This document shows, piece after piece, positions 24,201 to 34,970 of a DNA stretch of 64,000 nucleotides. The stretch's first letter is position 1, and every line of letters begins with the position of its first letter. The stretch comes from Torreya grandis (lineage: Eukaryota > Streptophyta > Pinopsida > Cupressales > Taxaceae), in the NCBI GenBank assembly GCA_037957365.1, contig JARHVA010001174.1, forward strand, positions 2,781,501 through 2,845,500. The letters are read 5' to 3'. The notes under the pieces are model-generated. The model saw nothing but the letters and a program-made list of their open reading frames with translations. It was not told the DNA's origin and did not search any database. Made by a program: the position numbers and the translations under genes.

Positions 24201-27200
24201 AACTATTCCACTCAAAATGGCCTGAAGGATATTTTTAAGCCCTGAAATACAAAGTAGGTTGCCAAGCATAGTGAATGCTGAATGAGTGCATTGTATGAGT
24301 ATTAGAGGTTTATGATACACTTAATTTGTAATAGCTCTCCCCAATCTGATCCCTCTGCCCCAATAATGTCTAGACTGAGTAAATACTCTATAAGTCTAGC
24401 CAATTCAGAGGCAATAGTCAAAACCTTCTTTGACAACACAAAATTTTACTAACAACTCGATATTTGCAGAAAGGTAGTTTGCCTCATTACACTTGGCAAG
24501 CTTTAAAAACTGGTTTGGAATGAAGTTCAAATCACAATAAGATAATGTTGGTTACATGCAAGGAAAAGCCAACTGGAATATGTATTCCCAATGACAGATC
24601 TAGTTGTTGGATGAATCTACTGTGTTTGCAATTCCAACACAATATCATGGATTGTAAAAAGGACGCCTTACACAAGGTAGATGATAAGTTATAATGTATA
24701 TGGGCAGTACTCCAACTACAGTTCCTCCCGTGGATGGGTTGATGTTTTGCTAGGTTACATAGGTGGAATGGACATGGTACTTGGACAAGGACGATATTAA
24801 TTTGTATATATATTTTAACTCTTGTAAAGTTAAAAGCTTGATGCAAATGTTATAATAAAAAAAGAAGATATAATTGCGAATGAAGGTCAATCCAAAGTTC
24901 TTAGTGAGAGTTCATTGGCAGACTAGATATGTCAAGTTCGGGAATCAGATGGATTCCACTTGTCCATGCAAACGAGCCTCACGTACATGTGCCACCCCTG
25001 ACTCATTTAGCATATAAAAAATGCAGATCCTGTTCTTGAGGTCTTTTGCAACTTATTTTGGTTAGAGAGCTAATAAGGTATGCTATGTGCAACCTCTTTG
25101 TGAATTGAGGAGCTCCTGGGAAGCTATGGCCATTGATGAATATCTGTGATGGTTTTGGCTGTTGGGCTTGTGAACTGAGAAGGGCATTCCAAGGCGTTTG
25201 GATGGCAGGGAGGTTTCTGTGAAAGCTAGAGGGGAAGAGCCCTGTTCATTTCAGTTTTTGTAGCAGCCGGTTTTGTATTTTAGCGGCTACACATGTGCAC
25301 ACATCCTTGTTTCATGTCCTTTGACCCTTACTATTCCATGCTCTTGGCTTAGGGGAGAGTGTGAGAAACTCCAGTTAGGAGGTGAATTTTGTGGGGGGCC
25401 AGTGGCTTCCCCCCAAATTGGAGTACAATTAGTAAATTGGTGTCATGCAATAGATGTTTCCAACTCCTAATCAGAGCAGAAAAGTTATCTACCCCTACGA
25501 CCTTGCTTCAACAAAATCTGAGTTGATTTTTCTACCAAACTGATAGGAGAGCATATAGGAAAGGAAAATACCATAGTCACTAAATTGAAAATAGTTTCCA
25601 AATCTTTAATACAAAGTATATTGAAGTCATACTCCCCACTCGATAGCAAGGAGGAAACTTATTCATTAAAAACACAACTAGATTTTTGCTTACAAACTCC
25701 ACATTGGTAATAGTCGGCTACATATGCCAATGAAGTCTAGTATTGGATGCAATATGGCTCTCCCATCATCTTGCTTGCAATAATAATAATAATAATAATG
25801 ATAAAGTTCAAAGCATTGGAATATCCCTATTTTGGTACTCCATGGACTGCTAAACAGAGCATCAAAAGGTTGTGGTGAGCAGTTTCAGTCTACAACAGTG
25901 TATTAGAGAAGAACTTTTAAAACCCAATTTCAAACAGAGTCAAGATGCAATACAAGCATAAACAAGATGCGCTTTCAAATTCAAAATTAGACATAGACGA
26001 GTGATATTGTTTCTTCCAAGACATGCTTTCTTTTAATATCACATACATTATAGCATATTTTAGACTAATGGAAAACGGATTCTTTGAAATGAAGGTGTGC
26101 TAATGTTTATATAAGAAGAATAACAATCACCCAAGAACTATGGAAGGGTCATATATAATTGCCTGTGAAGATGAGTGGAAACGGATAACCTTAATGTGAA
26201 GGAGACTTGAAGCAAGCAGGGAAGAGGAAAAAAAGGAAAAAAAAATGCACAAATCAGATATCTATAAGATTGGAAGGCTAAAGGGGAATGTGTCCAAGAG
26301 GAGCTATAAGCTAGAAATACAAAAAGCAAAGCCCTTTCAGATAATTCATTGAAGAAATTGTCTTCCCCAAAGGTTTCAACATTGACAAAGTTATCAACTA
26401 ATTTTTTTGGTTAAAAGAGTTCAGCAAGACCCAGTAGGAAACAAGAGTTGCCAGCTTGCACTGCAATTCATAGTTAGCTGAAAACTTGTATCTTGACCCC
26501 TGGTATGTCTCCCATATCGGAAAATCATCGCCATCTCAGAAATGCATATGGGAATATCTCCAGAATTCATGAGGCCTCAGATGACACTTCATAGCATCTC
26601 TATACACCTCCCAGAAGCGTCCCATGAAAATTGGGAAATTTCCCATAGAAGCTTATTAAATGTGTCATATAAAGTACATTGATTTTTTCCTCAAGTGCTA
26701 ATAACTGGTTGACAATATTTAAAATTTTAAATAACTAATTATAAACACTAATAGGCATGTAGTATTCTAATTTTTGCATGAAAATTTACAAATTTCTTTG
26801 TTGCAGAAAATTTTCTTATCAAAACCTAAAGTGATACTAGTAAAAAGAGAAAACAATAAGAAGAATAAATATTTTTTGCATTATATATATTTATTTATAT
26901 TACTTTTTTCCGTATCTGAGTACCCCAATACAATACCATCTTTAAAAACGGTGTCCCCATCCCAGTCCTGCCTCCAGTACCCGAAATATTTCCCATCTCC
27001 AGGTGAATATGCTGTAATTTCATAGTACATAATGACCGATAAAATGCTCCATCAATATGGAAGTAGACTTGAGATGTCTAATATCTAGTTCCTCTTTAGG
27101 AAATGATGATTCCACAGAACTCGAAGTTGGGATTCTTCTCAATATTAATACAAAGGTCCAGAGAACATACTGGATATTTTGAATGCTCCAAAAATTTGGA

Positions 27201-29328
27201 ATGCAAATACAGTAGTTAACTGTGCAGTGTGCACCCTTTTGCCCTTCCCTGCAGTGAATAGGCTAACCTGTTCCAGTGCGCCCTCATCTAAAAAGATGAA
27301 GGGATCTAAAAATTACAAAAAAAATCCTTCCTTAGTTTACAAGTAGAAAATTTGACCTGGGTCCTTCATACTGAAAACTGAAAACTTGAAACCAATTAGT
27401 CCAGCAAGTCATCGTCAAGTTGTATGGCAGAGCAATCAGCAATGTGATGATGATGATGACTTGAGTTCAAACCCTGCTGGGCACACTGCCCGTCTTAAAA
27501 CAGTCATGATATGTGGTCCAAAAGTGGAGAAAATTTTGAAACCTGTAATGGAGTAGAAATCATAGTCTACACTAGATTACTCATTTCTAGGACAGATCCC
27601 CAAAATATCAACAACGATTGAAACATCCAATGACATTAGACTTTTATGCAGTACAATGGATGCATGTTTCTCAATCATTATCAATGTCACAGGTTACATA
27701 ACCATAAAGGCATTGACATTGGCAAACAATGGTTTGATAAAACAAACATTTAGACGAGGGAAAATATTTTATTTTTGTAAATTCAAACCTCTGCTTCATA
27801 ATTCATAACAGTCATTTGTATCTATTTGGATAGACAACTAGAAGCATGATGCGGGTGTGTGGGTCTTCAAGAGGAATTGACATTGACAAACAATGGATTC
27901 ATGAAACAAGATTTAGACAGGTGAAAAGAGATGTTTTTGTTTTTATAACAAGTTAAATCATTCATTCAAACATCTCTGCCTCATAATTCAAACATCTCTG
28001 CCTCATAATTCATAATAGAACTTAGAAGTATGCATCTGTTTAGATAGGATCATGATGCGGGTGTGTTGGTCTTCAAGAGGAATTGACATTGACAAACAAT
28101 GGATTGATGAAACAAGATTTAGATGAGAAAAGAGATGTTTTTATTTTTATAGCAATTTAAATCATTCATTTAAACATCTCTGCCTCATAATTATAATTCA
28201 TAATAGAGGTATGTATCTGTTCAGATAGGATCATAATGTGGGTGTGTTGATCTTCAAGAGGTATTGACATTGACAAACAATGGATTGATGAAACAAGATT
28301 TAGATGGGCAAAGTGATGTTTTTATTTTTATAGCAATTTAAATCATTCATTCAAACTTCTCTGCCTCATAATTCATAATAGAGGTATGTATCTGTTTAGA
28401 TAGGATCATAATGTGGGTGTGTTGGTCTTCGAGAGCTATTGAATTTGACAAACAATGGATTGATAAAAAAAGGTTTATACTGGGAAAAGAACTGATTTTA
28501 TTTTCGTAGTAATTTAAATAAATCACTTAAACAACTATGTTTCACAATTCATAACATCATCATGTGGGTGTTGAAGATTAATCATGATAATAATATCAGA
28601 TAAAATTCATCTGGGATTCTAATGTGGGTGGGGATCAATATTAATCATGTTCAATATTAATCATCAGATTAAAATCAGATAAAATCTTAAAAAGGTTTTT
28701 TATAAGGACTTAAATCTTACTTCGTGTGTGGGAGTTCAAGATTAAACATTAGAATGATGATAACGGATAAAATCCCAAATTAAATCATTCATTCAAACAG
28801 CTTTTCTTCATGATTCATAACGGGTTTTTGAATCTGTTTTTTCTAATGTGGGTGGGGATGTTTAATATTAATCATAAGATTAAAACCAGATAAAATCTCA
28901 AGGGGGGTTTTTATAAGGACTTAAATCTTACTTTGTGTATGGGAATTTAAGATTAAACATAAGAATGATGATAACCGATCAAATTCCAAATTAAACATTC
29001 ATTCAAACAGCTTTGCTTCATAGTTCATAACTGGTCTCTGAATCTGTTTTGTGGGTGTTCAAGCCTAGACATAAATATAACAACAGATATCTTATAAATC
29101 ACAAGGTGGGCTTATAAGGATTTGTTAGATCTTACTCGGTGTTGGGATGGTATCAACAGGAGGCCTCACATGTATTAAAGTCAGTCTGTCTCCTTTCAGC
29201 ACCAATTTGTCCAATGCCCATTTCACTGCATGCTTGCTGTTCTTATCCTTGCTAACAGCTACCGCAACACAACCATAAATTCCACCCACACCTCCCCTTG
29301 ATTTTTGTTCAATCTCCTGTATAATCAT
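18207..29328 (-). CDS. U-box domain-containing receptor-like cytoplasmic kinase (USP / kinase / U-box)
   Basis: Nine exons on the minus strand: 29328-29136, 23850-23729, 23622-23501, 22028-21838, 21548-21028, 20856-about 20791, 20685-20257, 20114-19359, 18425-18207. Every boundary has GT/AG and the phase carries through; only the exon 6 donor is uncertain. The product is about 872 residues. An N-terminal USP-like domain (about 17-170, AVAVSKDKNSKHAVKWA) is followed by a Ser-rich linker, a coiled coil (about 385-490) and a kinase (about 500-778): glycine loop GEGGYG, Lys in VAIKVL, HRDLKPAN, DVG in place of DFG, YIDPEYQ. A C-terminal U-box follows (about 790-865, PPSYFLCPIL..VMEDPY). This is the plant PUB kinase class, an E3 ubiquitin ligase fused to a kinase; DVG is, to my knowledge, common in that class. 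The start at 29328 is preferred because the upstream in-frame ATG (29430) would give an unusually long N-terminus. The gene seems intact. Confidence 0.9.
18426..19358 (-). other. Last intron of the U-box kinase gene (inside the U-box)
   Basis: It splits the U-box between CPILK and EVMEDPY, with donor GTTGCTTC at 19358-19351 and acceptor GGTGCAG ending at 18426. It holds a plus-strand open stretch (18625-18987) with no recognisable similarity, so I do not call it a gene. Confidence 0.75.
22029..23500 (-). other. Third intron of the U-box kinase gene
   Basis: About 1.47 kb between donor GTAAATGAG (23500-23492) and acceptor TGTGTAG (ending 22029). It contains short open frames on both strands without family resemblance. 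Nothing else was recognised. Confidence 0.75.
23851..29135 (-). other. First intron of the U-box kinase gene, 5.3 kb
   Basis: Donor GTAAGATC starts at 29135 and acceptor TTTGCAG ends at 23851. The phase fits: exon 1 leaves one base that joins TA of exon 2 to make an Ile codon within the USP domain. The intron includes a short (AAT)n run near 25783-25800 and a tandem repeat array at its 5' end (27700-29150). The rest (23851-27700) shows no coding or RNA gene. Confidence 0.85.
27700..29150. repeat. Tandem repeat array reaching the exon 1 splice donor
   Basis: Roughly seven degenerate units of about 155-225 bp. The GTGGGTG landmark recurs near 27850, 28057, 28237, 28412, 28563, 28624, 28849 and 29050, and other blocks such as ATTGACATTGACAAACAATGG and CATTCATTCAAACA recur in step. 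The right-hand units differ in detail from the left-hand ones but share the frame. The last units contain CTTAC blocks (28716-28720, 28927-28931) that line up with the genuine exon 1 donor at 29131-29135. Confidence 0.8.
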
Positions 29329-29443
29329 CTTCTTCTTTTTCTTCTCTGCAATACCCCCTATTGCCACCAGCTGATTTTCATGGTGGCCTTTCCCTGATGA
29401 TAATGCTAATGTTATCATGCAGTAACTCATTCCTTTTTAACTG

Positions 29444-29454
29444 CTATATAAATA
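29444..29454 (-). promoter_or_regulatory. Possible TATA box of the U-box kinase gene
   Basis: TATTTATATAG on the minus strand lies about 115 bp before the preferred ATG at 29328 and only about 15 bp before the alternative ATG at 29430. If it is used, transcription would start below 29430, which favours the 29328 start. The element is weak, so this is only suggestive. Confidence 0.25.
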
Positions 29455-30164
29455 TCATCATGCAACAATTCGTTATCTTTTACTGATGCATTGCCTCGTT
29501 GATATCAGTGAACTTCAATGCCAAGAAATGAGACTTAAGTGTTTATTCAAATGCTCCGACTTAAAAAAACATTTGATAATAAGAGGACAAATACAAAGAA
29601 TTTATGGGCACCGATTAAAATTTTAAGCTCTAGGCAACCCCCACCCAGCTGTGAAGAAATCTACGTGAAACCAGAAAGTTGACAGTGACAATCTGGTGAC
29701 GAACAGCGTCTGGAATCTGCTGATTATTTTGGATTTCGTGTAAATTTGTTACGTGTAGCTCAAATTCAAAATTAAAAACTCATATTTGTTTTTATGTTCA
29801 CTAACGTTTAACCCTGTCTGTTCACTACTTTTTGGCATGCACTCTACATGCAGAAATATTTTCCAAAAAAATATTTTATTTTGATGACAAATTGGCAATG
29901 ACTATTTGCCCGTTAAAATATGCAACAAATATACTGATATTCGGTTGTATATGTGGATGGGGACAAGAGTAGTGTATAAGAGAGATGATATTTTTGATGT
30001 CTTTGAATTAGAGGACAATATTTTTTTGAATTAAATCGTATACAAATTGTTGGGTCAACTTTACACTTTATGAGCCATCATTAAGATAAGAATAATGTAA
30101 GATAAGAGTAATGTAATAATAATGACTGTATTTTTAAAAAAAATTGAAAATGATGTTAATATTA
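29455..30164. other. Intergenic stretch upstream of the kinase gene
   Basis: It presumably contains the kinase gene promoter. It is AT-rich with no recognised gene or repeat. A short GATAAGA(A/G)TAATGTAA duplication is visible near 30085-30120. Confidence 0.4.
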
Positions 30165-33100
30165 TTTAAAAAAAGAATATAAGAATCCGAAGTTTAAATA
30201 AGTACAAGATACAAAAGCCTTAGGAATGGAAAAAGACCAACTAATACAAAACAACCTCCATAAAGGGAACAAACTAAAGTATGTAATCAAAACCATGATA
30301 ATCTTGAACCTATCTCTTTTGAAGCACTTTGAGCTTTTCTTTAATCTTCTCAAGTATAGTATGTAGTTCGTAATTCCCAATGTCGATTTGTTCCAACTAC
30401 AAACAAATAGAGGACATAAAATGAGTTTGTTGAATAGCTAATACAATACCTTTCCCATAGTACAATTGTTGGCAGTGATTTTTCTAAATAAGAAAGCTAG
30501 TTGACAAGTGTTCCAAATGACTAAGAGAGTGCAAGGGGAAAGAATGCCTAACAAGGTAGATATTTATTGAAATTGCTACGAAAGATTTCTGGAAGAGAGG
30601 AGAGAAGGGAGGACCAACACTGAGAGGAGGATAGGCAGTCCCAGAAGAGGTGATGAATGGTTTCAAGGACGGAGCAAAAGGTGCATTTTCTCGCAGTAAG
30701 CCCAAGATTGGACAAGGTGTAGCCAACGAGAAGTTTCATATGCAAAATGTGCTAACCTAATAATTAGCATTTGGCCTCAATGGGGGATTGCCAAATTGTA
30801 TTTGCTATGTGTTACCATTAAGAGTAGGAGAATGACATAGACCACTAGGTATCAAGAGAATCGATAGAGGGAGAGAGGGTTGAATGAGATGATATAAAAA
30901 CCTTGGTGAGGCAGTGGTAATGGCCCCTTGGTTTAGCCAACACTAATCTTTCCAAGTGGGTCTAGGATTGACGATAATTTTAAAGACTTCAGGGGGTATC
31001 AACTATATAAGAGAAGCATAGACGTGATTGATTTATGTAGGTAAACCAAGCGTATGATGCAATGAGTTGCAAGAGAACCAATTACCAGTGTCTTTATCCC
31101 AAATATCCTTCACTATATTACTGCCTTTTTTTTTACAAAGGATTTGGCACCGAATTTTGGTTGGGAAGCAAGGGGAAGATTATTTGATTAAATAACACTA
31201 TTCCACCAAAAACTGGAGTTGGGGATACTCAATCGATGCCGAAGGGATTGGTGGTGCCATTGGAGAAGAGCAACCATTTCTTGCCAAGCTACTCAAATAC
31301 CCCTGAGAGGAAGAGAACTAGAAATATCAAAAATATATGCAATTAGGATTTTGTCTTCCCAAGGAATGGAGGTCCAAGAGCCTTTATGAGATGCACGCTA
31401 AATTTGTTCCCTGATAAGGATCTTCCAGGTTTTGGTACCTTGGGTGTCTCTTAAAAACTATTTAGCGGCAAGACATTTTCCTTATTGTAGTGGATCAATT
31501 ATTCCAATCCCACATGTAGATTTAGGCTGAGTATAAAACTTCCATGAGATTGCTACCATGCCTTTCTTACCAGAGTTTTTACTCCATAGGAAATTTTGAA
31601 CCAGCTGTATAAATTTGTCATAAGCTGATTTTAAAGGAAATGAGCAAGATGAGTAGTATGCATGGCTAGGCAAAAATATGTAGTTGATAACAATCAACTC
31701 CCCTGCTAGGGACAAAAATTTACAAGACCAATTTTCCACCTTTTTCTAAATTTTTTTAAGCACCCAATCCCAGGTGTCTCAAGGGGAAATGTGAATGCCA
31801 AACATAATGCCTAGGTAATGTGTAATCTTCCTATGGGGAATGATTTCACTTTTGATGAAGATGACTTTCATTTTGTGGCTACATAGCTTGGATTTAGACA
31901 AATCACAATATACATCAAGAATAGACTGGGCATTAGCAATTCCCTGTTCATTGTTTTGTAAAAAGAGGAGAGAATCATCAACAAAATGGGAGTTAAGAGC
32001 ATAAGAACCTTGTAGAAAATTAATTCCTCTCAAATCTCCTTGATGGTGAACTCATTGGAGCATATATCCAAGGGCATCAATAGCTAACACATATAGAAAA
32101 GGGGTGAGTGGACATAATTAAAAAATGGAGCATTGGAGGTCAAATAAAGTTGTGAGGTTGCCATTGACCATGACCTAAGCTTGTGCTTCAGTGAAGAGCA
32201 TTGGATGTGATGTCAGAAACAAAGACCAAATCCCAACCACTCAAGCATCTTGAGAATAAATCACCAATGAATATGATTGTATGCTTTGTTAAAATCATTT
32301 TTGACCACTATGGCATCTTGATCAGAATCTTTAGCCCACTAAGTAGTTTTTGATCCATTGAGAAGATTATCCAAAATGTATCTACCTTTTAAGAACCCAG
32401 TTTGCTTAGGGTGAACAATATCCTGAGCTATAGGTTTTAGTTTCATAGCAATAGCCTTTTCAATAATGCTGTAGGATACATTAAGGAGAGTAATGGGACA
32501 CCGACCACAAATCCTATTCTTGTTTTTAGCTTTAGGGATTAATTTTATTAGGTCATGATTAATAACAGCGCCCAAGGATCCATTGGCCTCTGCCTCCTTA
32601 TAAACATTAAATAAGTCTATCTTGAGGGTGGACCATAGAGCTTGGAAGAATTCAATTGGACTGGGAACTCATCCAAGCCAAGGGCCTTCTTGGTCTTCAT
32701 TGTCCAAAGGGTTGTTTCAAGATCTGATAAAGAGTGATGTTGCTTGAGAAGGTGGCTGGTAGCCTAATCCACCTTTCGATGAATACATTGTTGGAACCAT
32801 TTTTCTAGAAAGGATTCATACTTCTCAAGGTAGTGCTTTTCCTAAAAGAGTTTACTATAATGTTGGAAGAAAGCACCATTAATATCATAAGAGGATGAGG
32901 TCCCTATATTATCCTTAATAATAATGGTTGAAATGGGTTCATGGTGATGTTTATATTGAAAATATTTGAAAAAGTATTTAGAAACATGGTCACCGTGTTT
33001 AATCCAAAAAAGATGAGTTCACATTTTAACACATTGGCCCCTATAAACCTCATCTTTTATTAAATTAAATTTCATTTGGGAAACAACAACTTGTCAGGAG

Positions 33101-33190
33101 ATGCCATGAGGTTGATCTTCAAGAGTGAGGCACTGCTAACTAAGCCCATGTTTCAAATTATGTTTTTTCTTCTGTCTCTCTTTGGCCATC
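30165..33190 (-). mobile_element. 5'-truncated, decayed L1-type LINE
   Basis: Minus-strand broken frames give a LINE ORF2 in order. The linker before RT (FWIKHGDHVSKYFFKYF, about 33015-32965) is followed by KKALGLDEFP (about 32690-32660) and RT fingers with LIPKAKNK and QTGFLKGRYILDN (32575-32339). Next come the catalytic box FVDDSLLFL (about 31985-31959), a thumb region (31739-31482), and a C-terminal zinc motif CTFC..ETIHHLFWDC (30685-30635). ORF1 and the endonuclease domain are absent, as expected for 5' truncation. Stops and frameshifts abound and no poly(A) tail is preserved. The element would have copied itself by target-primed reverse transcription. Confidence 0.8.
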
Positions 33191-33480
33191 AACTTTCCAT
33201 ATCCTGTTAGAAACTTGAATTTCTATTCTTTATATGTTAGTGAAGTCATTCCTTTCCTTTCCTCATGTGACCACTCTCAATGACGTTCTATTTGATCATC
33301 TTCCTATTGCTTTCTCCTTCAACTTGGCACATTCTTTGCGTTCCTGCACTTAACTACCCTTCTCTCTTCCATACAATGTATTACCCAATTTATGTTGTTT
33401 GGGAATTCCAACCCTAACCCACTTCATTTGTTGGATGGATCTTATGGTGGGAATTTGTTGTGCTATAGTTATTATGGTTA
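33191..33480. other. Unassigned sequence
   Basis: Pyrimidine-rich stretch between the LINE and the repeat remnant. Nothing recognised. Confidence 0.35.
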
Positions 33481-34450
33481 GTTAATTTAAGATTCTAAAT
33501 AACTTTGTTTCTTTAATATGAGTAAATGGACTTCATTAAATTGCAATGCACATATCCATACCCATTCAATTCGGCCTAAATAGATATAAAACATTCAATT
33601 GAACTTAATTAATTTTCTAAATATAAAGTAATAAAAATAAAAGTAAGGTTTAGAAATTTATTATGAATATTAGAAGATCGGTTGACAGTCGTCAAAGTTT
33701 GAGAGTAGAAATTAGGGTTTAATGGTAAGACAATGAGAACCCTAAAAACTTGTGATGAATAAAGAAGCTTGTACAAATTGTTGACTTGACCTTCTTAGTG
33801 TATCCAAACCATACACTTCACAATTTCGATAAAATTTAGGGAAATGATTTTTTTACAAATGTGTTCGTCATATCCGAGGCTCCAAAAACCTTGTTCAATT
33901 TTATAAAACTTCACTCCAATCACTAGGAAAATAGATATGAAAATATTAAGGAAAACAATGTGGTTTGAGGCTTGTGTTACACTTAGCTTGATTCTTATCA
34001 TGCCCCTAAATGGTGTACATTATAGAAAACAACAATCTAATAGTTGTAGTAATTCATTAGTCAAGTAAAACACAATACAATGTGTCATCACCATGAACTT
34101 TAGTGATACAATGAACTCTCTAATGATATCTTAATTTATCTAAATAGTTTTAGATGCTCAATATATTCATGTGAACAATAGATGACTTTTCAAGATGATT
34201 TATAGATGCATAAATGCTCCAAGACACATGTATTTATAGATGAATTGTAATTAAACTAGACCCATATTAACATACAAACATACATTAAACAATTGAAAAA
34301 GTAAAAAAAGATGGGACCACAACAATGGGTGCACCCTCATTGATCGGGACCACATAAACCCCTTGAAACATGCACTCTACATTTCTGAGAAGATTACCAC
34401 AAGACCATGAAATTAGGAGGAGAGAGAAGGGGAGACAACTAAAAATTCCC
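33481..34450 (-). repeat. Diverged inverted copy of the 1.3 kb LTR-like repeat
   Basis: The reverse complement of this stretch resembles positions 60-500 and 16420-16760. For example, GGGTGCACCCTCATTGATCG and the following ACCACATAAACCCC (near 34328-34362) mirror the GGGGTTTTGTGTGGTC...GGGGGCACCC block of the direct repeat, and the GGAGGAGAGAGAAGGGG run (about 34406-34433) mirrors its CTTCTCTCTCC run. Similarity is clear at 34000-34450 and weaker to the left. Confidence 0.5.
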
Positions 34451-34679
34451 TCATGACATTATTTAGTATTATTTTATAATTAGTTTCACACACTTATTCA
34501 TGTTAGCTAATTTGGTTTAAGTAAAACAGTATAGGTATTCTTGTTGAATTCCACCTTGTTAAAAAATCATCTCTTGTGCATCTCCTATCTTATATTTTGC
34601 ACTCCTATGTTATCCTTATCTCACCTTGTGCTTTATAACCTTCATGTGACTCCTCTGGGTTTATTAACCCACGTCCACC

Positions 34680-34970
34680 TCTTTTTAAAATTTTAGGTCT
34701 TAGCCATTGGAAGTCAGCATGAGTGATCATAACATTTAATTTGAATTCAAATGCCACCTATAAGTAGAAAAGCATTGTAGTTCATTTAGGAAAAGATTAT
34801 ATAGTAATCACTTGCATGAATTTATTGAGCACTCACTATAAATATATTGATAACATTTTAGAAGAGATTGATCAGTCATTAAAGCATTCATTGTTCTTGT
34901 AGACAATATTTCATGTGCAACACTTTTGGCACATGACCTATAGGTACACCAATAAATAAAAATAGATAAA
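34680..34970 (+). repeat. Diverged direct-orientation fragment of the same LTR-like repeat
   Basis: Shares TAATTTGAATTCAAA, a TTATTGAGCA(C/T) block and AAAGCATTCATTGT with positions 190-360, in the plus orientation. Together with the preceding inverted copy it makes a loose fold-back arrangement. Confidence 0.4.

Noticed and set aside
24532..24846. 104-codon minus-strand frame in intron 1
   Set aside because: No motif, no splice context linking it to the USP exons, and the exon 1 to exon 2 junction is already in phase without it.
27700..29150. CRISPR-like array
   Set aside because: Units are long, degenerate and adjacent without unique spacers, in a plant nuclear intron.
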